From the NCBI GenBank assembly GCA_964606735.1, contig CAZSHI010000045.1:1-10572 (forward strand): a DNA stretch of 10,572 nt, written 5' to 3'. The DNA comes from UBA5109 sp964606735. Its GTDB lineage: Bacteria; Pseudomonadota; Gammaproteobacteria; Pseudomonadales; Pseudohongiellaceae. Position numbers and translations under genes: made by a program. The notes below the pieces were generated by a model. That model saw only the letters and a program-made list of their open reading frames with translations. It was not told the origin of the DNA and searched no databases. Below are positions 1 through 6,988 of the stretch, piece after piece (positions within the stretch are counted from its first letter, which is position 1; each line of letters begins with the position of its first letter).

Positions 1-2
1 GC

Positions 3-128
3 AATACCGGCCCACAGGTGCACCTGAAACAGCGCCTTATTGAAGAGATGGGTTTTCGGCGCCTGTACCCACCGTTGCCAGGATTTCAACGAATACTAGT
101 CAAGATCATAAGTGGTGAGACTGGGTGA
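3..128 (+). CDS. Possible C-terminal end of an unrecognised protein (5' partial)
   Basis: Frame 3 is open from the left edge to a TGA at 126-128 and encodes about 41 residues. The other two forward frames are closed early by stops. The peptide has protein-like composition: a charged helix-like stretch (LKQRLIEEMGF) followed by a proline pair and a hydrophobic strand (RILVKII). This shape is seen at the ends of many alpha/beta proteins, but I do not recognise a family. If real, it converges with the DUF6152 gene and overlaps its 3' end by 33 bases. The window cuts off the rest, so this could also be a chance open frame. Confidence is low. Confidence 0.35.
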   Translation, partial: NTGPQVHLKQRLIEEMGFRRLYPPLPGFQRILVKIISGETG

Positions 129-566
129 ATTTAACCAGCCATTTTGCTGCCACACAGAGGCTCTGGCTTCTGAATCGCATACACCATCATTGGGACGGGC
201 AATGGAGCCATCTTCTTTTTGTACAAAACACATGGCACCTGCAGGCTCTCCGGAAACCAGTGGCTGCATAATCACCTTCACTCTCTCGCCAGGCTGAAAG
301 GTGGTGCCATTAACTCCCTGACGCATGGCATGAACCTGGGCGGCACCTTCAAAACCCCAGGTGATCATTTCACCATTCTCATCAGCTGCTTCAATGTACA
401 GCCAGGTATGCGGATTGTTAAAGGCCCAGCGAACAACCGTTCCTTCGATGATTCTTTCTTTCGAGTTATCGAACATGGCAAAGGAGTGGTGGCCGAAGGC
501 AAATTGCGCCAGGGTTAAAAAACTGCCGATGATTATTGCTGTAGACGCCATAATTAGTTTTTTCAT
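96..566 (-). CDS. Exported DUF6152 family protein
   Basis: The 156-residue product matches the DUF6152 pattern: a signal peptide (residues 1-25, cleavage likely after AFG) directly followed by HHSFAMFD, then a small beta-rich domain with the family-like stretch NPHTWLYIE (residues 51-59) and GFEG (71-74). The function of the family is not known to me. Two cysteines, C113 and C130, lie in the exported part and could form a disulfide. The mature protein would begin with two histidines, H26 and H27, a possible metal ligand set (inference). The ATG at 566 is preceded by GAGGA with about 7 bases spacing, which supports the start. The gene lies 43 bases downstream of the secreted-protein gene at 610-1626 in the same direction, so the two are probably co-transcribed. 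Confidence 0.85.
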   Translation of the reverse strand: MKKLIMASTAIIIGSFLTLAQFAFGHHSFAMFDNSKERIIEGTVVRWAFNNPHTWLYIEAADENGEMITWGFEGAAQVHAMRQGVNGTTFQPGERVKVIMQPLVSGEPAGAMCFVQKEDGSIARPNDGVCDSEARASVWQQNGWLNSPSLTTYDLD

Positions 567-609
567 GTCTATTTCCTCAATTAACTTTTCGTTGTTCTTA
601 TCTTATTCC

Positions 610-1626
610 TTATTGGCCCATCGGATTCAGGGACTGCCCTGGAATATCTGGAAAATCCGTAAAACCACGAGGATCCCTGAATTCCGGGTCTCCGGGCAAA
701 CGGAAGAAGGTTCTGCCGTCTTCATCCTGGAAAGAATTACTACTGCTTGTGCATTCCCAGTTACGTATGCGTGCACCAAATTCTTCCAGGTCCGGACTGG
801 CCGTGTGGGTATAAACCGCTGACTGGGGTGACTGCAATCCAATCGGGTCATAAAAAGTCACCTGCGTCACCAGTTGGCGCTGGCCTTCTACCGTGATGAT
901 CTGTTGCCAGGTTTCAACGATTTCAATCTGATTACTGGTCAGCGGCATACCCCGCAAATAATCTGCCGGGTTTATCCACTTGGTCCAGACGATCAATTTA
1001 TCATTGTCCCAAAAGCCGATGCTGTCACCGGTAGCAGAATGCTTGCCATCAATATTCACATGCTCGGCATTGATATAAACGCGACGTGTTTCATTCATGA
1101 AATCATTCAGCATCCAGGACTGATCTGGCATGTTGACGAATTCCTTCACGTAAGGTTCCCAAAGCCAGCGCGGCATCCCGGGATATTCACAATTGGTCAG
1201 GCGGTCATAGAGTTGGGAGCCGTTTTCATTGATCTCGGCTCGTCGGGCTCTGAAGTGCTCTTCATAGGCAGGTGTTAATACACCTTCCCGCACTTCTCCA
1301 CCAGGTCGCATGGCAATAGCCATTGAGCCTTCTTCCAGGAAGATGGCAGGCATACTGTTATAACCGGCACTCCACAAGCCATCCCAAACAGGAATTGTTG
1401 CCATCGTATGCTGAGTGCCACCGCTTGCCTGCTCCAGGAGATAATTGTAATGCTCCTCAGCCGTGGCAAAATCCCGTGGTGGGTATTCGACTGCCGGATT
1501 TTCTCTGGTTGCGCCTGGAATAGCTGCCTGCTCAATTGCAGTGCCCTGAGCCAAGGCCTGTAGCTGAAAACCGCTCCCCACAATGGCACATAGAAAGCCC
1601 TGAATAAGTGTTGTTTTTATTTTCAT
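610..1626 (-). CDS. Secreted protein of unknown function, partner of DUF6152
   Basis: The 338-residue product starts with a Sec-type signal peptide (residues 1-27, cleavage likely after ALA, before QG), so it is periplasmic or outer-envelope. I cannot assign a named domain. The mature protein is rich in Trp, Tyr and Pro and has two cysteines (C146 and C292) that could pair. Residues 204-225 (GFWDNDKLIVWTKWINPADY) and 226-240 resemble a motif I have seen in uncharacterised secreted proteins that accompany DUF6152 genes (GxWxxDxLxVxT, then LT..xxIxExW); this is recalled, not searched. An enzyme or ligand-binding role is possible but unproven. The ATG at 1626 has a GAAGG-type site about 12 bases upstream. 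The gene is first in a probable two-gene unit with the DUF6152 gene. Confidence 0.75.
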   Translation of the reverse strand: MKIKTTLIQGFLCAIVGSGFQLQALAQGTAIEQAAIPGATRENPAVEYPPRDFATAEEHYNYLLEQASGGTQHTMATIPVWDGLWSAGYNSMPAIFLEEGSMAIAMRPGGEVREGVLTPAYEEHFRARRAEINENGSQLYDRLTNCEYPGMPRWLWEPYVKEFVNMPDQSWMLNDFMNETRRVYINAEHVNIDGKHSATGDSIGFWDNDKLIVWTKWINPADYLRGMPLTSNQIEIVETWQQIITVEGQRQLVTQVTFYDPIGLQSPQSAVYTHTASPDLEEFGARIRNWECTSSSNSFQDEDGRTFFRLPGDPEFRDPRGFTDFPDIPGQSLNPMGQ

Positions 1627-1826
1627 TATGTTTTTTTCCCTTCTGAATTAACCCGCCAAGCATAGCCAGTCACATTTCAAATGTCTATTCCCAGACACGG
1701 CATAAAAGCCCTGATTTGCCGGCATCTGCTAGCGCCAGCCTGGCAGTTCTTAAATTGTTAAGAAGGGATTAATTAGCACCGGGGTCTATTGACCCAAACA
1801 ATAATTATGGGTAGTGTAAGCGCGTC

Positions 1827-1843
1827 AAACAGGAGACCTGTTT
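1827..1843 (+). promoter_or_regulatory. Perfect hairpin over the HNH gene ribosome binding site
   Basis: AAACAGG (1827-1833), loop AGA (1834-1836) and CCTGTTT (1837-1843) form a perfect 7-bp inverted repeat. The only good Shine-Dalgarno match before the preferred ATG at 1849 is AGGAGA (1831-1836), which falls in the left arm and loop. In mRNA this would partly hide the site. A DNA operator is the alternative reading. Confidence 0.45.
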
Positions 1844-1848
1844 ACTCT

Positions 1849-2424
1849 ATGCAATTTGACGATAGTTACGCTCAAATACTTCGTTTGAACGTTGCTGGTA
1901 ATCCAATCGAATGGCTTACCTGGCAGGAAGCCACCACCCTCTACGCCAGAGAACTCGTTACCTGGACCCTTGGAGATACAATCCGCACCGTCTGGGGCGG
2001 CACTTCACGTTTCAGTGGTGACCGTAGCTTCATCGAACTGCACAGCATTATTGCCTGCGCCGGCGACGTTCACCACAACCACCACAAGAAACCCGCCCTG
2101 AGCAACCGGATTTTATTTCGCCGGGATCAGAATCTTTGCATGTACTGTGGCAAGGAATTTCTTGATAAAGACCTGAGTTGCGACCACATCCTGCCGACCT
2201 CACGTGGTGGCAGGAATATCTGGACCAATGTTGTCGCTGCCTGTCGCCGCTGCAACCATTTCAAGCAAGACCGCACGCCAGAAGAAGCACATATGGAACT
2301 ACTTGCCCTGCCCTTTGAGCCGAATCCGGCTGAATACCTGGCCCTGATGAACTCCAGACGTATACGAGTTGACCAGATGGAATTTCTCAAGGCACAGTTT
2401 TCAAAAAACTGCCGCCTGCAGTGA
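1849..2424 (+). CDS. HNH endonuclease family protein
   Basis: The HNH core is clear: CMYC (C97, C100), then SCDHILP with the D112-H113 catalytic pair, then TNVVAACRRCN with N127 and the second zinc pair C132/C135. This is the McrA-like HNH fold with a structural zinc and a beta-beta-alpha metal site. The N-terminal half (ILRLNVAGNPIEWLTWQEA...) matches standalone HNH proteins of about 190 residues in gammaproteobacteria, whose biological role is unknown. The frame extends upstream to a TTG at 1789 and an ATG at 1807, but neither has a ribosome binding site. The ATG at 1849 follows AGGAGA by 12 bases and gives 191 residues, the usual family length, so I prefer it. No methylase or other restriction partner lies nearby. 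It converges with the esterase gene, with 10 bases between the stops. Confidence 0.88.
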   Translation: MQFDDSYAQILRLNVAGNPIEWLTWQEATTLYARELVTWTLGDTIRTVWGGTSRFSGDRSFIELHSIIACAGDVHHNHHKKPALSNRILFRRDQNLCMYCGKEFLDKDLSCDHILPTSRGGRNIWTNVVAACRRCNHFKQDRTPEEAHMELLALPFEPNPAEYLALMNSRRIRVDQMEFLKAQFSKNCRLQ

Positions 2425-2434
2425 AAGGCCCCAG

Positions 2435-3199
2435 CTAAGCAAGTAAAAAATCACGCGCTATTTTCAGGAACTGCGCCGGTTTTTCACTGTGCACCCAGTG
2501 CCCACTTCCGGGTATGACTTTTATTTGTGCCTTGGGGAAAAAACGCAAGGTCTGGTCCCTATATGCGGGCATCAGGTAATCCGAATGTTCGCCTTTAACA
2601 AAGAGTGTCTCGCCGTTAAAAGCCTCTTGCATGCGCATACCGGCCCGTAATTCTGTATAACAGGCACTGATTGCCTGCAGGTTCATACGCCACGTGTATC
2701 CATCGCCGTCCCGCCGCAGGTTGGTCAGCAAAAAATCGCGAATCCCTTTTTCGGGAATATCTTTGTGCAACTGCTCATCCGCCTGCTGACGGCTGCTGAT
2801 CGACTCCAGATTCAAGTTCATCAAGGCACTCAGGACCCGGTCCGGTCCGCTCATATAGGATACTGGCGCAATATCGACTAGCAGTAGTTTACTGACACGT
2901 TCAGGCCAGTTCAGGGCAAATTGCATGGCCGTTTTACCACCCATGGAATGCCCGATAAACAGGGCTTTTTCGATCCCGAGCGAATCCAGAGTCTGTCTCA
3001 CATCATCTGCCATTTCAGCATAGCTCATCGTATCGGCATGTGGCGACTGGCCATGATTTCTGGCATCCAGGCCATAAACCGCAAAACTGTCTGACAGATC
3101 TTTTGCCTGAGTTGCCCAGTTCCCCTGCTGGCCAAACAGACCATGCAGGATAATCAGGGGAGGACCTTCTCCAGAATACTGCCTGTGGAACAAAAGCAT
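2435..3199 (-). CDS. ybfF: Alpha/beta hydrolase, YbfF-like esterase
   Basis: The 254-residue product is a compact alpha/beta hydrolase close to the E. coli esterase YbfF, which cleaves short acyl esters and acyl-CoA in vitro; the physiological substrate is unsettled. The oxyanion region is HGLFG (residues 19-23), the nucleophile elbow is GHSMGG with S85, and the catalytic histidine is H234 in GSGHWVHSEKP. D109 in LLLVDIAP and D207 in GEHSDYL are candidates for the acid. The DARNHG motif (residues 45-50) is typical of this family. There is no signal peptide, so it is cytoplasmic. The ATG at 3199 lies 8 bases after the bcp stop and lacks a strong ribosome binding site, which suggests translational coupling. 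It is the last gene of the sigma-factor unit. Confidence 0.9.
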   Translation of the reverse strand: MLLFHRQYSGEGPPLIILHGLFGQQGNWATQAKDLSDSFAVYGLDARNHGQSPHADTMSYAEMADDVRQTLDSLGIEKALFIGHSMGGKTAMQFALNWPERVSKLLLVDIAPVSYMSGPDRVLSALMNLNLESISSRQQADEQLHKDIPEKGIRDFLLTNLRRDGDGYTWRMNLQAISACYTELRAGMRMQEAFNGETLFVKGEHSDYLMPAYRDQTLRFFPKAQIKVIPGSGHWVHSEKPAQFLKIARDFLLA

Positions 3200-3207
3200 T
3201 GGGAATC

Positions 3208-3681
3208 TTAGAGCAGATTAGCTTTTATAAAGTCAATGACATCATCGTGATGGGTTTTGGTATTCACCTTTTCCATGATGTGTACCAGCCTGCCATCCTT
3301 GTCGATAATAAAGGTTATTCGATTGATGCCCATGTATTCCCTGCCCATGAATTTCTTAAGACCCCAGACACCATATTTTTCAGCAATGACATGATCCTCA
3401 TCCGACAAGAGCGTGAAATTCAGCTCATCGCGCTCCTCAAACTTGGCAAGTCGTTTAACCGCATCAATACTGACCCCGAGCACTTCAACCCCCAGTTTCT
3501 TCAGTGCCTTTTCACTGTCGCGTATGCCGTGAGCCTGTACCGTACAGCCGGGAGTCATTGCCTTGGGGTAAAAATAAAGCACAACTATCTTGCCTTTGTA
3601 GTCTTTCAGACTGCGTTTATTGCCGTGCTGATCTTGCAGAACAAAGGCAGGTGCCATGTTGCCAATTTTAGGTAAAGCCAT
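3208..3681 (-). CDS. bcp: Thiol peroxidase of the Bcp (PrxQ) family, single cysteine
   Basis: This is a 157-residue peroxiredoxin of the Bcp/PrxQ type, which reduces hydrogen and organic peroxides in the cytoplasm. The peroxidatic site is YPKAMTPGCT with C46. The nearby resolving cysteine of E. coli Bcp (C50, in the CTVQAC motif) is replaced by histidine (CTVQAH, H51), and C46 is the only cysteine in the protein. It would therefore act as a 1-Cys enzyme needing an external thiol. The frame also permits a TTG start at 3687, but the ATG at 3681 sits 6 bases after a strong GAGGAG (3688-3693) and gives the family length, so I chose it. It follows the putative anti-sigma gene by 14 bases and precedes the esterase gene by 8. 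Confidence 0.93.
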   Translation of the reverse strand: MALPKIGNMAPAFVLQDQHGNKRSLKDYKGKIVVLYFYPKAMTPGCTVQAHGIRDSEKALKKLGVEVLGVSIDAVKRLAKFEERDELNFTLLSDEDHVIAEKYGVWGLKKFMGREYMGINRITFIIDKDGRLVHIMEKVNTKTHHDDVIDFIKANLL

Positions 3682-3695
3682 CGCCAACTCCTCAA

Positions 3696-4427
3696 TTAAT
3701 CTATTGCTTCATTTAAGTCTGTCAATGCTGCTTCAATGTTCACATCCGGATAGCTTTCTGTAAACAGTCGTATTTCCTCTGCCGCCTGGGCAGGCTCGGT
3801 CGCCTGCAGGCGCTGAATTTCCCTGAGCCAGGTATCCGCATTCTGTCGATAGCCGGCCTGGGCTGCAAGCGGCTCGACAGTAGCACTACTCAGTTCGCTG
3901 GCAAGCGTGTCAGTTACAGCAAGATCATCCTCACTGAAGCGCGTTGCAAGAACATCCTCTGCAGCTTCCTGCCTGACAATAATGGCTTCCTGGGATGCAG
4001 CCTGAGTTTCCACCCGTCTGACTGATTCGACTTGGGTATTGAGAGACTCCAGAGCATTGGCTTCCAGCTCTGCAGCTTCCGGTATAAAAATCTGTACTTC
4101 ATCGGCTGACAAAAATTCCACATCCGGGTTATCCATGATCTGAATCTGTGACTGTTCAAACAAATCCCTACTTAGCTGCGAACCACTGTTTAAATACAGG
4201 GAAATCAGCAACACCGACACACAGATACTTGCTGCAATCGAGTAGGCCTGATAAGGAATGCGCTTTTTCGTCCGGCCCTGATCCTCAAGTGCTGATCGGG
4301 CTGCCTGCAGGATTTTGTCGTCCAGTTCTGCCGAAGGTTTTTCCTGAGAAAAACTGGCATAGCTGCCAGAGACTCCGTCTTTACCCTGCAGATAGTCACG
4401 TAAATCATTTTCGTCAGTTTCTTTCAT
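3696..4427 (-). CDS. Single-span membrane protein, putative anti-sigma factor
   Basis: The 243-residue product has a cytoplasmic N-terminal part (about 1-58), one transmembrane helix (about 61-79, following the positively charged GRTKKR) and an acidic C-terminal region of about 160 residues, predicted outside the inner membrane. The N-terminal pattern VSGSYASFSQEKPSAELDDK is like that of membrane proteins encoded beside ECF sigma genes in other gammaproteobacteria (recalled, not searched). It lacks the HxxxCxxC zinc motif of ZAS anti-sigma factors; its only cysteine is inside the membrane segment. The anti-sigma role rests on position: its ATG is 6 bases after the sigma gene stop. The outer part is rich in Glu, Ala and Gln and likely helical, with no enzyme motif seen. 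Confidence 0.72.
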   Translation of the reverse strand: MKETDENDLRDYLQGKDGVSGSYASFSQEKPSAELDDKILQAARSALEDQGRTKKRIPYQAYSIAASICVSVLLISLYLNSGSQLSRDLFEQSQIQIMDNPDVEFLSADEVQIFIPEAAELEANALESLNTQVESVRRVETQAASQEAIIVRQEAAEDVLATRFSEDDLAVTDTLASELSSATVEPLAAQAGYRQNADTWLREIQRLQATEPAQAAEEIRLFTESYPDVNIEAALTDLNEAID

Positions 4428-4433
4428 AGCAAC

Positions 4434-5012
4434 TCACTGTACCCTATCTTCATCGCTGTTAAGCGATTGCCTTAATTTCTTTACCGCATATCGCAGTCGA
4501 CTTTTGACCGTTTCGACATTTTCTCCGGTAGTACTTGCTATCTCTTCCAGGCTAAGTCCGGCCTCCTCTTTTAACAAAAATGTTTCCATCTGTTCGCGCG
4601 GCAAGCTTTCCAGATGTACCCGAAAACGTTGAATCTTTTCCTGTGCGGTAAGAATGAGTGCCGGGTCATTACTGGCATTGGCCGGAATCTTCTCCTCAAC
4701 CAGTTCAGTGTCATCCTGCTCCACAGGTTTGCGAAAAAAATCCACCAGTATGTTATGTGCAATATGATAAAGCCAGGTACTGAATCTGGCTTTGTGCGTA
4801 TAGGTTTCACGTGCCCTGATCACCCGTAACCAGACTTCCTGATAAAGCTCTTCGGCCACTGCCTGACTGCCACACTGCCTCAAAAAAAAGCGGTAGAGGG
4901 CATCCTTGTGTTTACCATACAGCATCTCAAATGCACTGGCATCACCCCTGGAATACGCCAGCATAAGCTGGGCATCTTTATCCGTTTTATCCAGAAAACT
5001 TACCAGAGGCAC
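4434..5012 (-). CDS. RNA polymerase ECF-type sigma factor
   Basis: The 192-residue product has the two-domain layout of extracytoplasmic-function sigma factors. Region 2 spans about 26-95, with AEELYQEVWLRV (53-64) and the promoter-melting segment ARFSTWLYHIAHNILVDFFRK. Region 4 spans about 127-180 and ends in a helix-turn-helix (LSLEEIASTTGENVETVKSRL). An acidic linker joins them. It would direct RNA polymerase to a dedicated promoter set, probably under control of the membrane protein encoded 6 bases downstream. The start is GTG at 5012, with AGGAAG about 10 bases upstream; I see no better start. It opens a probable four-gene operon that includes bcp and ybfF. Repeated motifs lie 70-127 bases upstream. 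Confidence 0.95.
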   Translation of the reverse strand: MPLVSFLDKTDKDAQLMLAYSRGDASAFEMLYGKHKDALYRFFLRQCGSQAVAEELYQEVWLRVIRARETYTHKARFSTWLYHIAHNILVDFFRKPVEQDDTELVEEKIPANASNDPALILTAQEKIQRFRVHLESLPREQMETFLLKEEAGLSLEEIASTTGENVETVKSRLRYAVKKLRQSLNSDEDRVQ

Positions 5013-5047
5013 CTTTCAATTTCTTCCTTTTATTGTTTTACAAAATT

Positions 5048-5076
5048 TAAAAATCATTTGAGCACAGACTATTCAA
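5048..5076 (-). promoter_or_regulatory. Weak candidate sigma-70 promoter for the sigma-factor operon
   Basis: On the minus strand TTGAAT (5076-5071) is followed after 17 bases by TTTTTA (5053-5048). The -35 element is good and the -10 is poor; TTTAAA at 5051-5046 is a better hexamer but spaced 19 bases. It is a candidate only. The repeat cluster at 5082-5139 ends 5 bases upstream of the -35. Confidence 0.25.
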
Positions 5077-5081
5077 GGTAT

Positions 5082-5139
5082 GGGGAAAATCTAACAACGG
5101 AATTTACTAACAAAGTAACTGCGTTTGTTAAATTTCCCC
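5082..5139. repeat. Three copies of a 15-16 bp motif, two direct and one inverted
   Basis: Copy A is GGGGAAAATCTAACAA (5082-5097). Copy B is GGAATTTACTAACAAA (5099-5114), sharing CTAACAA with A at 16-bp spacing. Copy C is TTTGTTAAATTTCCCC (5124-5139), the inverse of GGGGAAATTTAACAAA. A and C differ by one indel and one substitution over about 15 bases. The cluster fills the gap between the VWA gene stop and the sigma gene, upstream of the candidate promoter, as expected of an operator or of a sigma-dependent promoter region. Confidence 0.55.
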
Positions 5140-5170
5140 TATTACAATCGTTAGCAAGCGCATTGACTGT

Positions 5171-6877
5171 TTAATGAAGCGAAAGTGCCTGGGCATTTCT
5201 AACCAGCTGGATGAACTCACCGCGATAACCGAACTCATCCTCACCTTTCGCACTCTGTGCAAGGCTAAGCACTGTATCATAATCCAGATTACCCGTTTGA
5301 GTATTACCCCGTAGCAGCTGTGCAAGCCCTGCAACGGCAGCCGAAAACCGATAGTTATCCGAACTGTTCGCAATATCTGTTTCGATATCAGCCAGCATCA
5401 GCGCCCGCTCCAGCAGAAGGCTCTCATCAGCCGCCGGCTCCTTATAGCGCAGCTTGAGAAATGCCAGTTCCTCTGTATTAGAGCCAGACTGTTCGCCCTG
5501 TTGCCGATATCGCAGCGGGTCAAGGCTTTGCCCCTCGCTGTCTGCCAGGGCAATTTCATAAATAGCCGTTACCGTATGACCAGCCCCAATTTCACCGGCA
5601 TCCACCCGATCATTATTGAAATCCTCTCTTGCCAGTGCACGGTTTTCATAGCCGAGCAAACGGTATTCAGCCACGGTCGCCGGATTGAATTCGATCTGTA
5701 TCTTGACGTCCTTGGCAACCGTTTGCAGTGTTGAGTTCAGCTCATCGACCAGCACTTTGCGTGCTTCATTCAGGTTATCAATATAGGCATAGTTGCCATT
5801 GCCGCTGTCTGCCAGTTGTTCCATCATATGATCATTGTAGTTACCGCTACCGAAGCCAAGTGTGGTCAGACTGATTCCGCTGTCACGCTTTTCTGCTATC
5901 AGTTCCTGCATGGCATCTACACTGGACATGCCGACATTAAAGTCACCATCTGTTGCAAGCAGAACACGATTGATACCACCCTCTATATAAGCCTGTTCGG
6001 CCAGCGCGTAAGCCAGTTCAATACCGGCCTCACCGTTGGTGCTGCCGCCCGCTTGCAGACGATCAAGCGCGGCTGAAATTTCCCGCGTCTGGTTCCCTGC
6101 GGTTGGCTCCAGTACCACACCGGAGGCTCCGGCATAGACGACCAGAGCAACACTGTCTTGCTCGCTTAGTTGCTGCGTCAGTAGCTTCAGCGATGTCTTG
6201 AGCAGGTCCAGTTTGTCCGGGCTGTCCATTGAGCCGGAGACATCCACCAGAAACACCAGATTACGGTGCAGCGTCTGTGTGCTTTCCGGTTCATTGGCCC
6301 TGATACCGATATGCAGAAGATGTCGTCCGCTGTTCCATGGGCTCACTGATATTTCTGTGTAGATACTGAAAGGAGCTGGGGAGTCCACCAGTGGGTAATC
6401 ATAGGCAAAGTAATTAATCAGTTCTTCAGCCCTGACCGCATCGGCCGGTGGTAATGACCCCTGATTCAGAAAACGCCTGACGTTGCTGTAGGCACCGGTA
6501 TCCACGTCAATACTGAAGGTAGACACCGCATTTTCAATGACCCGGTAAATGCCGCTGTCCTCAAAATCGGCATAATTCTCCGTCGACTGCTCAGACCAAT
6601 AGCCTATCTCCGGCGGCAGGTGCATGACGCTTCCCGGCATCAGGGATAACTCACTGACAGCCGCCATATCTGCTTCCATCCTGCTCTGGTTCTCCTGTCT
6701 TTGCTGGCGCTGAGCTACCATTATGTCAGACGTGGCCACTGTTAACGGGGCTTCAATTGCACTTTCAGTGTAACTGCCATCATTCAGGTCTTCATCCTGG
6801 GCCGAGTGACAGGCGACCATCAGACTCGCTGCGATGGCCAAAGAAAGTATTTTTGGTTTCAAGCTTGGGTTTTTCAT
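5171..6877 (-). CDS. yfbK: VWA-domain lipoprotein with DUF3520 region (YfbK-like)
   Basis: The 568-residue product has an N-terminal export signal ending in MVAC (C23), a slightly atypical lipobox, so it is probably a lipoprotein. Next comes the VWA-associated N-terminal domain (about 98-195: STFSIDVDTGAYSNVRRFL, LINYFAYDYP). The VWA domain (about 203-380) has an intact metal site: DVSGS (D212, S214, S216), T280 and D310. The C-terminal part, from about LVDELNSTLQTVAKDVKIQI, matches DUF3520. This is the layout of E. coli YfbK, whose function is unclear; VWA domains bind proteins through a divalent metal. The frame extends upstream to a GTG, but AAGGAG lies 6 bases before the ATG of MKNPSLKPK, so I start there. 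It lies upstream of the sigma-factor operon in the same direction, an arrangement seen in related bacteria (recalled). Confidence 0.92.
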   Translation of the reverse strand: MKNPSLKPKILSLAIAASLMVACHSAQDEDLNDGSYTESAIEAPLTVATSDIMVAQRQQRQENQSRMEADMAAVSELSLMPGSVMHLPPEIGYWSEQSTENYADFEDSGIYRVIENAVSTFSIDVDTGAYSNVRRFLNQGSLPPADAVRAEELINYFAYDYPLVDSPAPFSIYTEISVSPWNSGRHLLHIGIRANEPESTQTLHRNLVFLVDVSGSMDSPDKLDLLKTSLKLLTQQLSEQDSVALVVYAGASGVVLEPTAGNQTREISAALDRLQAGGSTNGEAGIELAYALAEQAYIEGGINRVLLATDGDFNVGMSSVDAMQELIAEKRDSGISLTTLGFGSGNYNDHMMEQLADSGNGNYAYIDNLNEARKVLVDELNSTLQTVAKDVKIQIEFNPATVAEYRLLGYENRALAREDFNNDRVDAGEIGAGHTVTAIYEIALADSEGQSLDPLRYRQQGEQSGSNTEELAFLKLRYKEPAADESLLLERALMLADIETDIANSSDNYRFSAAVAGLAQLLRGNTQTGNLDYDTVLSLAQSAKGEDEFGYRGEFIQLVRNAQALSLH

Positions 6878-6988
6878 ATCACGCTCCTTAATGGGCAGCA
6901 CTTACAAGGTTCTGCAAGCACCGCAATTTGTCATTGTCAGTGCTATAAACGTGATATATCGGGAAAAGGGTTAAATCGCGTAAATTTT

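Noticed and set aside
361..822. Plus-strand frame of 153 codons crossing the gap between the two exported-protein genes
   Set aside because: It is antisense to two genes with clear signal peptides and start signals. The product has no recognisable domain.
1849..2424. HNH gene as part of a restriction-modification or defence system
   Set aside because: No methylase, specificity subunit, helicase or other defence gene is adjacent. Flanking genes are ordinary metabolic and envelope genes.
2400..2460. Shared terminator between the convergent HNH and ybfF genes
   Set aside because: I could find no convincing stem with a T-tract in this short stretch.
3199..3675. Plus-strand frame of 158 codons opposite bcp
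   Set aside because: It mirrors the bcp reading frame almost exactly, and bcp is unmistakable.
3682..3687. TTG start for bcp at 3687
   Set aside because: The ATG at 3681 has ideal spacing from GAGGAG and gives the normal family N-terminus.
6878..6901. Upstream GTG start for the VWA gene
   Set aside because: It would place the Shine-Dalgarno AAGGAG inside the coding region and add residues before a normal lipoprotein signal.
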